Assembly: GCF_000317475.1 (NCBI RefSeq) | Contig: NC_019729.1 | Coordinates: forward strand, 1-64,000 | DNA from: Oscillatoria nigro-viridis PCC 7112 | GTDB taxonomy: Bacteria; Cyanobacteriota; Cyanobacteriia; Cyanobacteriales; Microcoleaceae | Direction of reading: 5' to 3' | DNA: 64,000 nt | Shown here: positions 39,401 through 48,678 of the stretch, one piece after another | How the letters are laid out: every line of letters starts with the position of its first letter | Numbering within the stretch: position 1 is the stretch's first letter | Notes under the pieces: model-generated | What the model saw: only the letters and a program-made list of their open reading frames with translations | What the model was told of the DNA's origin: nothing | Databases searched by the model: none | Translations under genes and position numbers: made by a program

Positions 39401-40509
39401 CCCGATTCGCTTCGCTTCCGCAAAACATATCCCAACCTCTGATTGATTCCCGTCAAATTCGGCTCAAGCTGAACCGCGTGCAGGTAGGCGCTAACAGCTT
39501 CATCCCATGATTGTTCGCAGGTTAAGGCAATTCCCAAATTGACATAAAACCAAGGAATATTTTGATTTATTGCAATAGCTTTGCGGTAGCAAATAATAGC
39601 TTCCTGCCACTGTTGTTTTTGAGCCAAAGCGTCCCCTAAGCAATTGTATGCCCAGTAGGAATTATCATTAATTTCCAGAGTCTGACGGTAACATTTAATG
39701 GCTGCATCAAAGTCGCGTTTTTGCGCGAAAACATTACCTAAACCCACGTAAGCACGAGCGTAGTTGGGATTGAGTTCGAGGCTTTTGTTGTAACAGGCGA
39801 TCGCCCGATTTAATTCTCCTCTCTCCGCCCAAGTTTTACCCAAACTGTGGTAAGATTCAAACGAATTTGGATTGATGGCAATGGCTTGTCGGTAATTGGC
39901 GATCGCCTCATCCCACCGTTTCTCCCTGACCAGCATTTCCCCCAAATTGTGATAAGCTGTTGCCAGTTGCGGGTTTAACTTAATTGCCCGCGAATAACAC
40001 TCCATAGCGCGATCGCACTTTCCCAATTCAACAAAACTATTTCCCAGAGTGACGTGCTCCTCAGCAGTTGCCCAATTCGGCTCGATATTAAAAGCTTGAT
40101 ACCAAAAGTCTGCCGCCTCTTCTCGCTTCTCCAACTGCGTCCAAACTCTCGCCAACTGCCGATAAGCAGCAGCAAAATGCGGCGCTAGCGAAATCGCTTT
40201 TTCACAATGGGCGATCGCCTTTTCCCACTGTTTCCCCTGAGAATACAAAATGCCGAGATTAGCATAAACTTCCGGCAAATTTGGATTGCGATCGATCGCC
40301 GCTTCATACCACTGCTTAGCTTGCTCGATTTCACCTCGAACCTGCATCACCTTTCCCAGCGTCTGGCAAGCTGCCCCCAAATTCGGTTCAATTTTCAACG
40401 CTGACTCGCAAGCAGCAACTGCCTCATTCAACTTTCCTTCGGCTAAATAAACTTCTGCTTGCCGACTCAAATCAACCGCTGCCTTTTCCATCTTCTCAAT
40501 CGAGGGCAT
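36418..40509 (-). CDS. TPR-methyltransferase-TPR-GT61 multidomain protein
   Basis: A 1363-residue multi-enzyme protein. Residues 1-510 contain about a dozen TPRs. Residues about 515-690 are a class I SAM-dependent methyltransferase of the cephalosporin hydroxylase/TylF-like type: VVEIGSFQGMSACWLLDKIL (SAM loop), ITCIDLYF, VAYIDGCHK and GGLMIFDDYEF. A second TPR array spans about 700-1015. The last 300 residues are a GT61 (DUF563) glycosyltransferase with AKVVVAPHGGGLTNLVFCSPGTKVIEIFSP near 1300-1330. It probably decorates a surface glycan with sugar and methyl groups. I chose the ATG at 40509; a TTG at 40533 abuts the upstream stop. It is the middle gene of a three-gene operon. Confidence 0.9.
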   Translation of the reverse strand: MPSIEKMEKAAVDLSRQAEVYLAEGKLNEAVAACESALKIEPNLGAACQTLGKVMQVRGEIEQAKQWYEAAIDRNPNLPEVYANLGILYSQGKQWEKAIAHCEKAISLAPHFAAAYRQLARVWTQLEKREEAADFWYQAFNIEPNWATAEEHVTLGNSFVELGKCDRAMECYSRAIKLNPQLATAYHNLGEMLVREKRWDEAIANYRQAIAINPNSFESYHSLGKTWAERGELNRAIACYNKSLELNPNYARAYVGLGNVFAQKRDFDAAIKCYRQTLEINDNSYWAYNCLGDALAQKQQWQEAIICYRKAIAINQNIPWFYVNLGIALTCEQSWDEAVSAYLHAVQLEPNLTGINQRLGYVLRKRSESGLDSTIATYCQAIEVLASGKIYHNLLGIELDGAEFYINLGNSLAKQKQLEGAIVFYSMAVQIEPNAAEVVAQLNDVRAKQQELYAQIAAYRHQIEIDPSNSKAYNDLGNILPQLGELEEAIICHQKASKLRGWPECAAKDYQFTQDWFTHNIPIWQRHLQEFTGIADFQVVEIGSFQGMSACWLLDKILTHPTAKITCIDLYFQQHFKGNIVKTGAADRVIELEGYSQDLLINLAAEYYDVAYIDGCHKPTSALQDAILSWRLVKVGGLMIFDDYEFTFPDSPEQDTKIGIDVFLEMFGSQLEVVHKGYQLIVKKIGNQSLGEEQTLLSLGWEKLGDIAANAGYLDEATARYQTAIKIKSGNYLTYHKLGKALQEKKQLDEARAAYQGAIELNPNFSWSYHFLGETWQAMEEHDEAAAAYRKAIELNPDFCWTYNNLGDVLMELSEWEDAAVAYRKLVELNPDFCWSYERLGKALVALENLEEAAAAYRKAIELNPDDCWLYNSLGEVLESQENWPEAAVAFGRAIALEPEHSWLYKKLGDALRNQGELERAIAIYEKGINLDPKSCWCYEGLGLSLMAKQQWEPAIANLVQALQIKPDLFEAYDNIGYALEQQGEADESDRAKCRNQILPLSVLKKYCGFTEDLTVAAESNPHLTCIDIHPASQINLSDSKTIDSSRRFWEHQSHSRKAFVAVLPNGRAWADVVTTAVITSDNKLVPDISMGCAELVITSDKLPPAEHLDGNVAFLSARWGGAAYFHWMFDVMTRFDLLQRSGLIETIDKFVVNARDSSYQTETLDTLGISQDKLLESRCNLHITADKLIVPSIFYDGSGAVSKWKCEYLKQTFFNEKQLLNTDYSERIYITRQQASYRRILNDEEVIKYLEKIGFRSVKLETMSVAEQASCLAAAKVVVAPHGGGLTNLVFCSPGTKVIEIFSPLYVPHCYWMISNLCNLEHYYLLGDLVDDQTQKYPGHKDMRVDLNSLEKLLTIAGVLHG

Positions 40510-40533
40510 AATTAAACTTGCTCCAGACACCAA

Positions 40534-43383
40534 CTAACTCAAACCCACTACCTCAACCATCCTTTTCAGCGAACTCAAGTTCACTAAAATATCCTCAGTC
40601 AGCGAATTCTGATACATCAACTGTCTAATAGGATAGCATTCAAAAGCCTCGCCCGCTAAAAAGTAATGTTCCAACTGCAAGTATTGACTGATTCCCCAGT
40701 AATAATGGCTGATATAGTGAGGGGACACCAACTCAATTACTTTAGTACCCTGGCGACAAAAAATCGTATTTGTCAAGCCGCTGCCGTGGGCAGCAACTAT
40801 CACCTCAGCGTGGTAAAAATGAGCTATTTGCTCTGCCAAAGACATCGACTCAGGCAAAATTGAAACAAAGCCAAATTTCTCCAAAACCTCGATCGCATCT
40901 TCCTCGTTCAAGACTCTGCGATATCTCGCTTTGCTGCGGCTGATATAAATCCGTTTTGGATAGAGCGAACTCGGTATAATTCCCTTGAGAAACTCGCGCC
41001 TCAAAAAATCCATCGCCCACCCAGAAGGCCAGCCCAAATATCCCGCAAAAGACGGCACAATTAACTCGGTTGCTTGAATGTGAGGCAAGCGATCGCTCTC
41101 CAAGACTTTCTCTTCGGGAATGCCCAGAATTCTTAGACTTTCCCGCTGAAATTGGTGCTGACAACTATTCACCAAAAACCAATCAATCTCCGCCAAATCC
41201 CTACCGCTGTGCCGCAGCAATTCTATCCTCGGCAAAACGTCAACCATCCAGTGAAAATAGACGTTTCCCGACAAACCAGAAAGCACCGCCACGCTGCCGT
41301 CAATTTGCTTTAAAGCTGGAAATGATTCTAACTGAAAAACGCTGTGTTTTCTAACATCATGCTTTTCGCATCCAGGTAAAAACCCCGGATAATCTCTCGA
41401 CACATCAGCCAACAAATAATTGTCAGGAGTAATTACAGCGATCGCCTTGCAAATCAGCCAATAATTTTCCTGCGGAACAATCCAAACTCGCCCGTTGGGA
41501 ATTGCCGCCACAAAAGTCTTGGGCGACTGCACAGGTATCGGTTGCGAGTTGGACAAACGGCAAACTCCCCAACCCAAATGCACCGGATCGAACCACTTAG
41601 AAAGTCGCTGCAAACACAGCCCGCAAGTTAAACCGGTACAATCGGAATTTGCCAATTTGGAATTGGATCTCGCAAATTGGGAATTCGGAATATTTTCTGC
41701 ACTTGCTTCTGGTGCAGGTTGCCAAAAAAATTCCACATAATTGTCAGCATCCAATTTAGCATTAACCAGCCAATCCCAACTCGATAAATAAATACCTTTA
41801 GGAGGTTTTATAGAAGTGTTATCTGGCAAGATAAAACTCTGTTTTTTCCACTCTTTCTGCTCTCCATACCCCTGCAATTGCAACTCTAAAACTTTTTGAT
41901 AATAATCGATTGCCCGTTCCCAGCGCCCCTGTTTTTCCAGCAGTTTTGCCAACTCAAAATAAACCTGCGGTAAAGCAGGTTGAATCGTCAAAGCCATGCG
42001 GTAAACTGCAATTGCTGCGCCCAAGCGCTGTTGCTGGGCTAAGGAATTTCCCAGCCGCCAGTAAATCTCTGCATTCTGTGGCTGAATTTGCAAAGCTTTT
42101 TGATAATAAGCGGCGGCAGATTCGTGTCCGCCGTACTCTGTTAAAGCATTTCCCAAATGCAAGTAAATTTCGGCTAAATTATCGCAGATTTCAGCAATTG
42201 GTAATTGGGCATTGGGAATAGGACCTTGGGAATTGGGAATTGGGAATTGGGCATTGGGAATAGTTTCTTTTTCTTCCTTCTTCCTTCTATCCTTTACATC
42301 CGTTACATCCGCTACAAAATCCGTTGCCGAACTTCCTTCTTCCTTCTTCCTTCCAGTTAGTGCTGTGAGAAATCGATCGCACGCAGCGATCGCCCTTGAC
42401 AATTCATCATCTTCTACCGCCGCAACTCTCCGCCTGTCTCCCAAGCGGCAGTAAGCCTCAACAAAATCAGGCTTCAGAGCTATTGCCCGCTCAAAATAAG
42501 GCATGGCTTCAGCAATTTTGCCCAAAACCATCAAAGAAAACCCCGCGTCTGTATAGCCCGAAATATAGTCGGAATCGATCTCGATCGCCCGCTCGAAACA
42601 AGCAAGCGCCGCCGAATGTTCCCCCTGTAATTGCCACGCTTTCCCCAGATTGTAGTGAGCCAAAACCATGTCCGGCTCCAATTCAATAGCTGTGAGGTAA
42701 GATGCGATCGCCCTTTCCGGACTTTTGTCCAGCAAAGCTTGACCCAAATTATTGTGCAGCGTCGCCCAATCCGGCTTAATCTCGATCGCCCGCTGGTAAA
42801 CCTCGATCGCCTCAGCAGCCCGATCTTCCTTTAGCAAAATCACACCCAGATTGCTGTAAGCTTCCACGTAATCCGGCTTCAAAGCGATCGCCTGTCGGTA
42901 GGTATCCATTGCCGCTTCGAGCTGACTATTTTCATCTAAAACCACAGCCAGATTGTATAAAGCATCGAGATAATCCGGTTTTTGGGCGATCGCCTTTCGG
43001 TAACAGTCGATCGCCCCCAACAAATTACCCTGCTTGTGAAAAACATTTCCCAAGTTATAATGAACTGCCGCCCAATCTGGTTTCAAATCCAGAGCTTGTC
43101 GGTAGTGAAAAACCGCCTCATCCAGCCACGCATAGTCGCTGTAAAGTTGACCCAAATAAGCATGAGCCAGAAAAAACTGGGGCGAAATCTCCAAAGCTTG
43201 CACAAAAGCGTCTCTTGCCGCCGTCGGATCGCCTTGAGCTTCGAGAATTTCGCCTAAAGTCGTGTAAGCCGAGGGCGAAAACGGTTGAAGTTCGATCGCC
43301 TTGTTGCAAAACTCGATCGCCTCAGTTAACTTCCCCCGGTTCAAATAAATTCGGGCTTGCCGGATATATTCTTCAGTGCTCAT
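40534..43383 (-). CDS. TPR-GT61 glycosyltransferase
   Basis: A 949-residue protein, first gene of the operon. Residues 1-335 hold about nine TPRs, then a low-complexity insert (about 341-399) derived from intergenic repeat DNA, then four more TPRs (to about 500). The C-terminal part (about 620-949) is a GT61/DUF563 glycosyltransferase: [41 protein letters not shown] and [31 protein letters not shown]. Members transfer xylose or other sugars, and bacterial ones are largely uncharacterised. The next gene begins within 25 bp. TPRs probably bind acceptor proteins or partner enzymes (inference). Confidence 0.92.
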   Translation of the reverse strand: MSTEEYIRQARIYLNRGKLTEAIEFCNKAIELQPFSPSAYTTLGEILEAQGDPTAARDAFVQALEISPQFFLAHAYLGQLYSDYAWLDEAVFHYRQALDLKPDWAAVHYNLGNVFHKQGNLLGAIDCYRKAIAQKPDYLDALYNLAVVLDENSQLEAAMDTYRQAIALKPDYVEAYSNLGVILLKEDRAAEAIEVYQRAIEIKPDWATLHNNLGQALLDKSPERAIASYLTAIELEPDMVLAHYNLGKAWQLQGEHSAALACFERAIEIDSDYISGYTDAGFSLMVLGKIAEAMPYFERAIALKPDFVEAYCRLGDRRRVAAVEDDELSRAIAACDRFLTALTGRKKEEGSSATDFVADVTDVKDRRKKEEKETIPNAQFPIPNSQGPIPNAQLPIAEICDNLAEIYLHLGNALTEYGGHESAAAYYQKALQIQPQNAEIYWRLGNSLAQQQRLGAAIAVYRMALTIQPALPQVYFELAKLLEKQGRWERAIDYYQKVLELQLQGYGEQKEWKKQSFILPDNTSIKPPKGIYLSSWDWLVNAKLDADNYVEFFWQPAPEASAENIPNSQFARSNSKLANSDCTGLTCGLCLQRLSKWFDPVHLGWGVCRLSNSQPIPVQSPKTFVAAIPNGRVWIVPQENYWLICKAIAVITPDNYLLADVSRDYPGFLPGCEKHDVRKHSVFQLESFPALKQIDGSVAVLSGLSGNVYFHWMVDVLPRIELLRHSGRDLAEIDWFLVNSCQHQFQRESLRILGIPEEKVLESDRLPHIQATELIVPSFAGYLGWPSGWAMDFLRREFLKGIIPSSLYPKRIYISRSKARYRRVLNEEDAIEVLEKFGFVSILPESMSLAEQIAHFYHAEVIVAAHGSGLTNTIFCRQGTKVIELVSPHYISHYYWGISQYLQLEHYFLAGEAFECYPIRQLMYQNSLTEDILVNLSSLKRMVEVVGLS
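42187..42360. repeat. Intergenic-type repeats inside the TPR-GT61 gene
   Basis: About 170 bp of repeat DNA in coding sequence: ATTGGGAATTGGG-type units (42200-42262, encoding [12 protein letters not shown]) and a block ATCCGTTACATCCGC...AATCCGTTGCCGAACTTCC (42285-42345) that matches intergenic DNA at 12268-12332. It keeps the frame and encodes a hydrophilic loop between TPR units. Confidence 0.8.
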
Positions 43384-43548
43384 TGCTAGCGGTGCAGTTG
43401 CGGTTTCTTTACCGCTTCAGTAAAACCTAGAAATTCTAATTTAAAAACTTGGTATTTATATTTTTCCCGATCGGGCGATCGATTAATTTTATCAATAACT
43501 GTCGATCGACTTTTTTGACTGCCCCTGCTGTAGTTCCTGCATTGAATA

Positions 43549-43587
43549 TTTCAACCTCACCCCGCTTGTGGCAGAGTGAGGTTGAAA
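43549..43587. terminator. Perfect 12-bp stem downstream of the RTX gene
   Basis: TTTCAACCTCAC (43549-43560) pairs exactly with GTGAGGTTGAAA (43576-43587) around a 15-nt loop. It lies 74 bp past the RTX stop and before the TPR operon on the same (minus) strand. It may end the RTX transcript; no T-tract is seen. Confidence 0.5.
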
Positions 43588-43660
43588 TCCTTTAAAACTA
43601 CCGGCTTTGTGAGAACAGCCCCGAATCTTATCCGGTGCTGCCCCACAACAGCCAGTTGTT

Positions 43661-44524
43661 TTAGAACAACTCGAAGTTGTTGGAGGTAATCGTCAGGTTA
43701 GGCTGCAACTGAGCAACAGTTAGCACTCCGTTGGTGCCGTTGAAGAACAACTTACCGCTTGTTGGGTCGTAGACCAACTTGTTCGTCGTGGCTGTTCCTG
43801 GAGTAGCTTCGTTGAAATTAGAAACGACGACAAACTCGCTGGCCTCGAAGCTGGTGCCCAAACCAGCGAACACACCACCCGATTTCAAGCGGATCTTATC
43901 TTCGGCTGGGGTAAAGTCTGTGATCGTGTCTACGCCATAATCGCCACCGCTGGAGAAGAAGTAGAACGTATCGCTGCCAGCACCGCCCGTCAGCACATCA
44001 CTTCCTCTGTCGCCAGAGATAAAGTCATTGCCAGCGCCACCATTGACCGTATCGTTGTCTTTACCGCCGAACAGGCTGTCGTTGCCGTCCCCGCCGCTGA
44101 CAACATCGTTGCCTTGGCCGCCAAAGACTGTATCGTTGCCAGAGCCACCAAGTACGGTGTCGTTGCCTCTGTCGCCAGAAATTAAGTCATTGCCATCGCC
44201 GCCGTCTACCAGGTCATCACCTTTACCAGCAAAAATGAAGTCATCGCCGGTGCCGCCAGCGACCACATCGGCGCCGCTGCCTGAAAAGACAGTATCGTTG
44301 CCATCACCGGCGCCGATAGTGTCATTGCCGCCTCCGGTAATAATCAGCTCGTTGCCACTGCCACCAGCGACGACATCATTGCCCCCAAAAGTCAGGATAA
44401 TATCGTTGCCGGGGCTGCCGCTCAACCTGTTGTCGCCGGTGGTGCCGATAACGGTAAAGCCACCGCCACCACCACCACCTGGTAGTGAACTTGCTGGTTG
44501 TGTTGGATTAGTTACCTGTGTCAT
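43661..44524 (-). CDS. RTX (hemolysin-type) calcium-binding protein
   Basis: A 287-residue secreted-type protein. After a Gly-rich start (SLPGGGGGGGF) come about 17 nonapeptides of the GGxGxDxUx pattern (residues about 30-195; for example GGAGNDFIS, GGQGNDVVS), which bind Ca2+ and form a parallel beta-roll. The C-terminal 90 residues (FYFFSSGGDYGVDTITDFTPAEDKIRL to the end, NNFELF) are the peptidase M10-like C-terminal domain that carries the type I secretion signal. There is no Sec signal, as expected. Probably an extracellular surface protein; its position upstream of the TPR glycan operon may be meaningful. A good GGAGGAGTG ribosome binding site precedes the ATG. Confidence 0.93.
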   Translation of the reverse strand: MTQVTNPTQPASSLPGGGGGGGFTVIGTTGDNRLSGSPGNDIILTFGGNDVVAGGSGNELIITGGGNDTIGAGDGNDTVFSGSGADVVAGGTGDDFIFAGKGDDLVDGGDGNDLISGDRGNDTVLGGSGNDTVFGGQGNDVVSGGDGNDSLFGGKDNDTVNGGAGNDFISGDRGSDVLTGGAGSDTFYFFSSGGDYGVDTITDFTPAEDKIRLKSGGVFAGLGTSFEASEFVVVSNFNEATPGTATTNKLVYDPTSGKLFFNGTNGVLTVAQLQPNLTITSNNFELF

Positions 44525-45378
44525 TTACACTCCTCCTAAAAGATCAATCATTTTTCTACAATACACTTTTCCCTCCAAAGGGATTCAATAAATGAAACCG
44601 GACATCGGTTGAGACCCTAATTGACCCGGCTGCTATAAGCTGTCATGTAATTTAAATTGTCAGCAGCGAGCCTCGGAGCGCGAGTTGAATCCTGTATTCG
44701 TTGAGCAGCAAATCTCGGTTGTTTCCTGCTTTTGACTCTCGACTCCACCACTGCCTCCTCTAACACGAAAATATTCCAGTTAAACGTTTGCGAGTTTACC
44801 ATAATGACCGTCGGTGTGGCTAGTCATTATTAAAACAATAGCCGGAAGATACACAGAGACCATTTTTAATGGGAGTATGCTCTCAAGATTGAGAAGTTGC
44901 ACCGGGCCCGCGGGCACTGTCGATCGCCGGAGAGTTCGATCGCCCGCAATGGAGCTGGAACTGATCTGCGATTTTTTTTAAGTACACTGTAGTTGACCAG
45001 ACTTTTGATTTTCGCCAATAGTTCCCCAGAGATCAATTTTTTTTAACTGGCTTTTACAGCAAGCCCGCGCACGCTGGAGGCCCTATTTAATCGCAACTGC
45101 GTCCCAACACAGTCCCGGACGGGCTTTTGAGCCTCATCACCTGGATGTTTCCAGCCAAATCCCTCACGCTCAATGCAGGATTTTGGCTAAAAAACCCTGT
45201 TTTTCAACCACAATCCGTCATTTCAACCATGAGCCACATCCACCCGGAAAATCAGACAATGCAGCGATCGTCTTTTGGTGAAGTTGGGATGAAGGGTGGG
45301 CCGGTAGATTTGTGACGGTACTGTCACTAGATTTTAGATTTTAGATTTTAGATTTAGTCCACAGATGAATCGCAGTTA
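44525..45378. other. Gene-free stretch
   Basis: No convincing gene in 850 bp. Poly-T blocks occur at about 44972 and 45036. The end (45329-45375) holds GATTTTA heptamers and a partial TCCACAGATGAATC module of the compound repeat family, fused to the transposase remnant that follows. Two 61-62-codon open frames lack ribosome binding sites and protein-like composition. Confidence 0.5.
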
Positions 45379-45654
45379 TGGGTTGGCACAATTGTAGTTA
45401 TGGATAATTTACCTGTTCATCATGCTGAAGCCGTCAATTTTTTGATGGTATCTATCGGGTCCCAAGTAAAATTCTTACCTCGATACTCGCCGGATTTATC
45501 TCCCATCTAGTTGTAGTGGGCAAAAATCAAAGCGATTTTCCGTCCTGAAGCGTATCCACCTTCAAATCTTCTCGATGAAGCGATTACTAAAGCTATTAAT
45601 GCTTTTAATGATGAAAATGCTTGGCGATCCTTTCATCACTCTGGTCTCTTTTGA
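45379..45654 (+). pseudogene. IS630 transposase C-terminal remnant
   Basis: Reading from about 45391 gives IVVMDNLPVHHAEAVNFLM, then VKFLPRYSPDLSPI-stop-L-stop-WAKIKAIF and LDEAITKAINAFNDENAWRSF, ending in TGA at 45652. This matches the last third of IS630-type transposases. The normal IELCW has become I-stop-L-stop-W, so the catalytic Glu codon is now TAG. The N-terminal two thirds are absent. This is a different IS630 subgroup from the intact one at 17923. Confidence 0.85.
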
Positions 45655-45834
45655 AAACCAATTAAATAGTTCATTTTTGTGGTAGATGCGATCGCTAATA
45701 CCTGTGAGTGAAAATATTAAGTTTTTAGCATTTTTTTACTAATTGTTGTTAAATTATATCCGATCATTAACGATTAGCAAATTACCCGAAATTTGGTTCG
45801 GCATTCATTCAGATAAAATCTGTACTATTTATTC

Positions 45835-46014
45835 CTAGCGGTGTGCTGTAAGTTGCGCTGGTGAAGCGTTGGAATTGCTCTGGCTGTCGTACTTGTAGAT
45901 GTGAGCGTCACTCTCGAAAATATAAATGATGGAAGTAGCTGCATAGTAGGTCAGCGCTAGCAGCGACAATAGATTAAGAACTCTATAAATTGGTTTCTCA
46001 GATACTTCGTTCAT
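45835..46014 (-). CDS. Small membrane protein, 59 residues
   Basis: ATG at 46014 is preceded by TAGGAGTCAAA, a strong ribosome binding site at good spacing. The product MNEVSEKPIYRVLNLLSLLA... has one hydrophobic helix (about 13-33, LNLLSLLALTYYAATSIIYIF) and a polar C-terminal tail rich in Ser, Asn and Gln. The strong ribosome binding site and clean topology support a real gene in an otherwise empty region. Family unknown. Confidence 0.55.
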   Translation of the reverse strand: MNEVSEKPIYRVLNLLSLLALTYYAATSIIYIFESDAHIYKYDSQSNSNASPAQLTAHR

Positions 46015-46604
46015 TTTGACTCCTACTTTTTATGCAAATAACGAATTTGGATACCGTGACGGCAGTTTTTTTTAGAAGTTCCCAAACATCTCGCACCTCT
46101 AAAAATTTAGCTGGCTCCCGTTATACACTCCTGAGGCCCGATCGCCAAAAATAAGTCGTACTTGAGATTTGAAACAGTTTTTGTTGCCTATTTTATATTG
46201 CAGTCTCTCCTTTGAATTGTCTATCTAACTGCGGTAAGAGTTAGGCACTTTGGGCGCAAACGAACTCTACAATTTCCTGTTGAGAGCTGCTACGATTTGA
46301 AGAAAGGGAGCTGGAAAAGCTTAAAGGGCAAAGATCCTAGCTGTTTTTCCACGCCTCGTCAGGATTTTCCCACCTTCGATGAATTGTACGCAGTGGCCGG
46401 AGGTAATAAAAATTCTTAAATTGGTCAGCAGCCGGCGAAAATATGTCTGAAGTTATATTTTTGCAAGCAACAGGCCATGTTACATTCCATATTAATTTTG
46501 AGCTTGGTTGAGGTAGCAGATAATTTTTTCTGAGAAAAAAAACTTGTGGTTGCTGTCCGACAATTTCACTCTGACAATTTTGCCTGAACAATTTTGACAA
46601 TCAA

Positions 46605-46752
46605 GCATCCAGGATACAAGCCCCCGGATTCATTCCGAAACCAGACTCAGGACCCAGAAATAAAAAACCTGTATCCGACAAAGAGCCGAACGTATTTATC
46701 TCGCGCAAGTCATTGCTTCAATTCTAAAATCTAAAATCTAAAATCTAAAATC
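46605..46752 (-). repeat. Compound repeat module, reversed copy
   Basis: Complement of this block ends in ATTTTAGA heptamers and contains CGGATACAGG-TTTTTTATTTCTGG, then GGAATGAATCCGGGGGCTTG and TATCCTGGAT, nearly identical to the modules at 5734-5853 and 53550-53682. The interval 46015-46604 upstream of it holds no supported gene. Confidence 0.8.
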
Positions 46753-46869
46753 GATTGACTGAGCCGCACCATTAATTCACGATGTGACAGAAAATTAGGT
46801 ATCATTCGATGGGAGACTTCGGCGTGAGACCTTCGGCGAGGGCTGAGTCTATCTCGCTCAGTGGAACGA

Positions 46870-46980
46870 TTTGAGATTTGAGATTTATTCCACAGATGAA
46901 TCTGAGAGCTTGCATAAGAGCCTAAAATTTTGGGCTGCTGCCGACTCCTGCCGGAAACTTGTATCCGTTTTTGGGCGGCG
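46870..46980 (+). repeat. Compound repeat module
   Basis: GATTTGA heptamers then TCCACAGATGAATCTGAGAG, a GCCGACTCCTGCCGG hairpin, and ACTTGTATCCGTTTTTGGGC. Same family as the array at 24566-25092. Confidence 0.75.
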
Positions 46981-47176
46981 TCACAAAGCAGAAGGCAGAA
47001 TTGGATATCGGTCAAAAAATACTGTTTTAGGATTCAGAATTTTTATGGGATTCTACCTTCTTACTGCATTTTTTACTATGAAACAAGATAAATTACTCGC
47101 TGCCAGGAGCGATGCACGCCGAATAATTTAGGACGAGATAAGCCACTGTGTTGAAGCCAGTTACTTCCACAATTTA

Positions 47177-47395
47177 TTATAATTCTTGCTCGCATTGAGC
47201 AGTTTTTACAACAGACTTTTTGCTGGTAATTTGCAAAAGGGATAGGGGCAGAACAACAGGCCAAAACAGAGGCCCCATTATTAAGGCTATCCAAGATATC
47301 ACGTCTTTTTTAGATGTCGCTGTATCATTCAAAAAACTTTTGAACCACACAAGAAAAACGATTAAGGCAATCGAAAAGTAGCTAATTACTATCAT
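47177..47395 (-). CDS. Small two-helix membrane protein
   Basis: A 72-residue product starting MIVISYFSIALIVFLVWF, with two hydrophobic helices (about 1-19 and 32-52, ISWIALIMGPLFWPVVLPLSLL) and a basic tail containing one Cys. I chose the ATG at 47395 (CAGGCAGGT upstream) over a frame extension to 47539, whose extra 48 residues are not protein-like. Function unknown; it resembles short membrane proteins often seen in cyanobacterial genomes. Confidence 0.6.
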   Translation of the reverse strand: MIVISYFSIALIVFLVWFKSFLNDTATSKKDVISWIALIMGPLFWPVVLPLSLLQITSKKSVVKTAQCEQEL

Positions 47396-47539
47396 TTTTT
47401 TACCTGCCTGCCTGTAGATGGGATAGAAGTATTTATAACTATTGTATCTCAGGCCGTGGCTCGCCGATCGCAACTTTATGCCCTGAGCTGCAAGCTGCAA
47501 TTGTCTAAGACCAAAAGTTTCACAGCTATCCAAGTCCAC

Positions 47540-47820
47540 AGTCTGCGATGTTGAGGGGACTTACTCCCGCAGCCCAGTGGCGCGGGGCGCTAAAAGTCTT
47601 GCACTCAGGACTTTTTGAGGTTTTGTCAAACCTTGAGGCTACCACCCCAATCATAGCTTATGCGATCGAGATCTTTAGTTTTCTGTGATTTAAATCACCT
47701 ATACTGGCAGACTTCGGTCACAAATCGAGCCAAGAACGATCGCACAGCTTACCCGACTGCAATCACCCTACTCTGTTGTCAAATGCTCGATATTATAACA
47801 GTCGAGTTTAACGAGATTTC
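47540..47820. other. Hairpin-rich intergenic tract
   Basis: About 47545-47645 contains clustered small stems: GCGC-GGG-GCGC, AAAGTC...GACTTT and GAGGTTT-TGTC-AAACCTT. It could be a leader RNA or a repeat. A promoter for the small gene at 47821 is expected here. I cannot assign it. Confidence 0.3.
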
Positions 47821-48018
47821 ATGCAAGCTCTGACTTTAAAATCTGATGGCGCGATCGCTGAACTGTTCTATCAAGTCACCCATTCAGGCAATCTGACTCG
47901 CACTGAAAGCCAGGGACTGCGCGTACTCTGCCACAGCGCTCTCAGCGAAGACGCGCGAGATGCAGTCAACCGCCTGCTGCACGCCATCCGCCGCGGATGG
48001 GTGAGGATTTCTGATTAG
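47821..48018 (+). CDS. Small conserved protein, RLLHAIRRGW family (copy 1)
   Basis: A 65-residue protein related to the one at 48933. Shared features are an IAELFYQVTHSGNLT start region, helical middle, and the C-terminal block DAVNRLLHAIRRGWVRISD. The basic RRGW end could contact nucleic acid or membrane (inference). I recognise the pattern as recurrent in cyanobacterial genomes, often in several copies, but no function is known to me. Confidence 0.75.
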   Translation: MQALTLKSDGAIAELFYQVTHSGNLTRTESQGLRVLCHSALSEDARDAVNRLLHAIRRGWVRISD

Positions 48019-48196
48019 TCCCCTCACACAGGAAGTTGAGATGAGTATTTCTACTTTCTCTCCTGTCAAGCTTTGCCAACAATAAGATTTTCGTGAGTAG
48101 GTCGCTCCATTAACCCTCTTCCAAAAAAATTGTACTGCGATCGAAAAGCTCGAACCGGTTTCTTGAAGAAGCCGGGATTTTTGATTTGAAGCAGTC

Positions 48197-48326
48197 AGTC
48201 GATTTTAGATTTTAGATTTTAGATTTTAGATTGACTTCACAGATGAATCTGTAACCACGAACAAGAGCTTAAAATTTGGGGCGGATGGCCGCTCCTTTCG
48301 GAAACTTGTATCGGTTTTTGGGCGGG
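48197..48326 (+). repeat. Compound repeat module
   Basis: GATTTTA heptamers (48201-48232), then TTCACAGATGAATCTGTAAC, a block GCCGCTCCTTTCGGAAACTTG and TATCGGTTTTTGGGCGGG. Same family as 24566-25092 and 46870-46980. Confidence 0.75.
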
Positions 48327-48479
48327 TTATTAAGTATATCCACGGAACAAATACCGCACCAAGAAACTAGGTAAATGTAGGTAAAGCGTGTTTATAAACA
48401 CCCTAAAAGTTTTACGTTGAATTAAGCCAATCGATTTAGCTAGCAGTCATTAGTAATCTATAGCCTTTCGAACTCTCAT

Positions 48480-48550
48480 ATGAGGTACTCCGCGGGCTGG
48501 AGTGGGTATAGGGCTGGAGTGGCCTCCGCGGGCTGGAGTGGGCATACCTC
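48480..48550. repeat. Short GGCTGGAGTGGG repeats in an inverted frame
   Basis: Three copies of (CCGCG)GGCTGGAGTGG lie at about 48491, 48513 and 48530, bounded by GAGGTA (48482) and TACCTC (48545). It precedes the MITE at 48571. Likely a local repeat expansion. Confidence 0.55.
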
Positions 48551-48570
48551 ACCACGCTTGAGAACCGCTG

Positions 48571-48678
48571 TATATAGCAATTCTTGCAGGAGTTGTAAAA
48601 TTTTTACCCCACCCCAACCCTCCCCGCGGGTTCGGGGAGGGAGTAAGAAATTCACAAATGATTTAGGATTGCTATATA
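48571..48678. mobile_element. 108-bp MITE-like element
   Basis: Inverted ends TATATAGCAAT (48571-48581) and ATTGCTATATA (48668-48678). Inside is CCACCCCAACCCTCCCCGCG with GGGTTCGGGGAGGG, a strong GC hairpin. No open frame. No clear target duplication. The type is frequent between genes of filamentous cyanobacteria. Confidence 0.65.

Noticed and set aside
44028..44591. 187-codon plus-strand frame rich in Pro, Leu and Ser
   Set aside because: It is the antisense shadow of the RTX repeats, whose codon bias leaves the opposite frame open.
46337..46600. 87-codon minus-strand frame
   Set aside because: Begins at TTG without a ribosome binding site, and has no recognisable motif; the region is next to repeat DNA.
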